Source: Chitinophagaceae bacterium (GTDB lineage Bacteria > Bacteroidota > Bacteroidia > Chitinophagales > Chitinophagaceae). From it: a stretch of 6,427 bases of DNA. Shown here piece after piece: positions 5,907 through 6,427 of the stretch. How positions within the stretch are numbered: the first letter of the stretch is position 1; the number at the start of each line of letters is the position of its first letter. Position numbers and translations under genes: made by a program. The notes below the pieces were generated by a model, which did not search any database, was not told the origin of the DNA, and saw nothing but the letters and a program-made list of their open reading frames with translations. The stretch lies in the NCBI GenBank assembly GCA_025924755.1, contig JAICHT010000213.1, positions 1 through 6,427 on the forward strand, read 5' to 3'.

Positions 5907-6201
5907 GAACTTAATTTAATCAGTAAGATAACGTAATGATACTAAAGTTATCAACTATGCAAATTCTATACTAATGAAATAAAATTGACTTTTTACCATA
6001 AGATACGAATTACTATAAGGGCAGTTTGTGCAACAACTTATAAAAATTCCAGAAGAAAGTATAAACAATTATACAGGAACTTACTATTATTTACTATATC
6101 AAATATCTAAACGAGTTTCCTGCTCCTGAAGTGTGCTTTTGAATTCCGACCCTACAAAATATTACTTAGATAAAAGCATATTGAATTGATATACTTAAGA
6201 T
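5907..6201. other. A/T-rich non-coding region upstream of cbpA
   Basis: About 295 bp lie between cbpA and the next minus-strand ORF. It must hold the cbpA promoter, but the best matches are imperfect: TAACTTTA about 45 bp before the ATG lacks a -33 partner, and TAGAATTTG has one base too many between TA and TTTG. A weak terminator-like hairpin lies at its right end (6174-6196). I see no convincing coding frame, direct repeat or RNA gene. Confidence 0.5.
6174..6196 (-). terminator. Weak terminator-like hairpin after the right-edge ORF
   Basis: On the minus strand AAGTATAT pairs with ATATGCTT (8 bp including one U-G wobble) around a 7-nt loop, followed by TTATC. It begins 5 bp past the TAA at 6202. 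The position is right, but the stem is A/U-rich and the U-tract is short. Confidence 0.3.
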
Positions 6202-6427
6202 TTAAGGTTGCTTTATTAATGTTTTGCCATCTTTAGCCACACACGAAATCGCGTCCATCAGTTGTTGTTTTTTATCATCGCCAATAGTTATAAGCGTAAT
6301 GTTTTTACTGTTATCTGTAAGGCTGATACTGGTTATTTTATTAGTGGCCAGCCGTTGCAGCATACCCGGAGTAGCGTCGGAGTTTCTAAACGTAATATGG
6401 AAATAGCCATCGCAGTTCATGGTTCCG
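6202..6427 (-). CDS. Unrecognised protein, C-terminal part or small complete protein (open at the right edge)
   Basis: The frame is open to the window edge. An ATG at 6420 could start a 72-residue protein, but the frame continues upstream without a stop (…Gly-Thr before the Met), and no signal or ribosome site can be judged in the 7 bases left. It may therefore be the end of a longer gene. The pattern alternates beta and helix: a strand (GYFHITFRN), a helix (TPGMLQRLAT), two strands around a turn (ITSISLTDNSKNITLITI) and a helix (DKKQQLMDAISCVA). This is a small alpha/beta layout. Two cysteines (Cys3 and Cys59, counting from the ATG) could pair if the protein is exported. I do not recognise the family. 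It is on the same strand as cbpA but about 295 bp away, so not obviously in the same operon. Confidence 0.6.
   Translation of the reverse strand, partial: GTMNCDGYFHITFRNSDATPGMLQRLATNKITSISLTDNSKNITLITIGDDKKQQLMDAISCVAKDGKTLIKQP

Noticed and set aside
6061..6131. Imperfect inverted repeat CAGGAACT … AGTTTCCTG
   Set aside because: Short arms with a bulge, separated by about 32 bp of A/T-rich sequence; not distinguishable from chance.

Overview
The window looks like ordinary chromosomal DNA from a member of the Bacteroidetes, probably near the Chitinophagaceae. The grounds are moderate A/T richness, almost no Shine-Dalgarno sequences, export signals ending in forms such as LFAQ or FAAC, and the gene families present (a split-type methylmalonyl-CoA mutase catalytic subunit, a DUF4142 lipoprotein, a serine hydrolase with a DUF3471-like tail, and a CbpA/CbpM pair). 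The placement is inferred from family recognition, not from a search.

Layout, left to right. Positions 1-1109 (+) hold the C-terminal two thirds of a methylmalonyl-CoA mutase catalytic chain that stops exactly at the end of the catalytic region, with no B12-binding domain after it. Positions 1178-2002 (+) encode an unrecognised exported, probably lipid-anchored, beta-rich protein. A 12-bp perfect hairpin at 2033-2061 separates it from the convergent gene 2081-2755 (-), a DUF4142 lipoprotein with a long Asn/Ser/Thr-rich tether. A 198-bp divergent intergenic region follows, holding two nested inverted-repeat structures and a possible promoter. Then comes 2954-4465 (+), a periplasmic class C beta-lactamase-like serine hydrolase. 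After a 216-bp gap with a terminator-like hairpin and a doubtful 31-codon ORF, the minus strand carries cbpM (4682-4993) and cbpA (5010-5906), transcribed in the order cbpA-cbpM. About 295 bp of A/T-rich non-coding DNA precedes an unrecognised small minus-strand ORF (6202 to the right edge) that is open at the window boundary.

The genes do not form one pathway. The only clear functional unit is cbpA-cbpM, a DnaJ-type co-chaperone and its modulator. The mutase belongs to propionyl-CoA/succinyl-CoA metabolism. Three neighbouring products (1178-2002, 2081-2755, 2954-4465) are cell-envelope proteins with export signals. I see no mobile element, CRISPR array, tRNA or rRNA, and no convincing new defence or other multi-gene system. 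The parts most worth a second look are the possible three-way-junction element at 2833-2904, the small operator-like palindrome at 2915-2929, and the two unrecognised protein genes.
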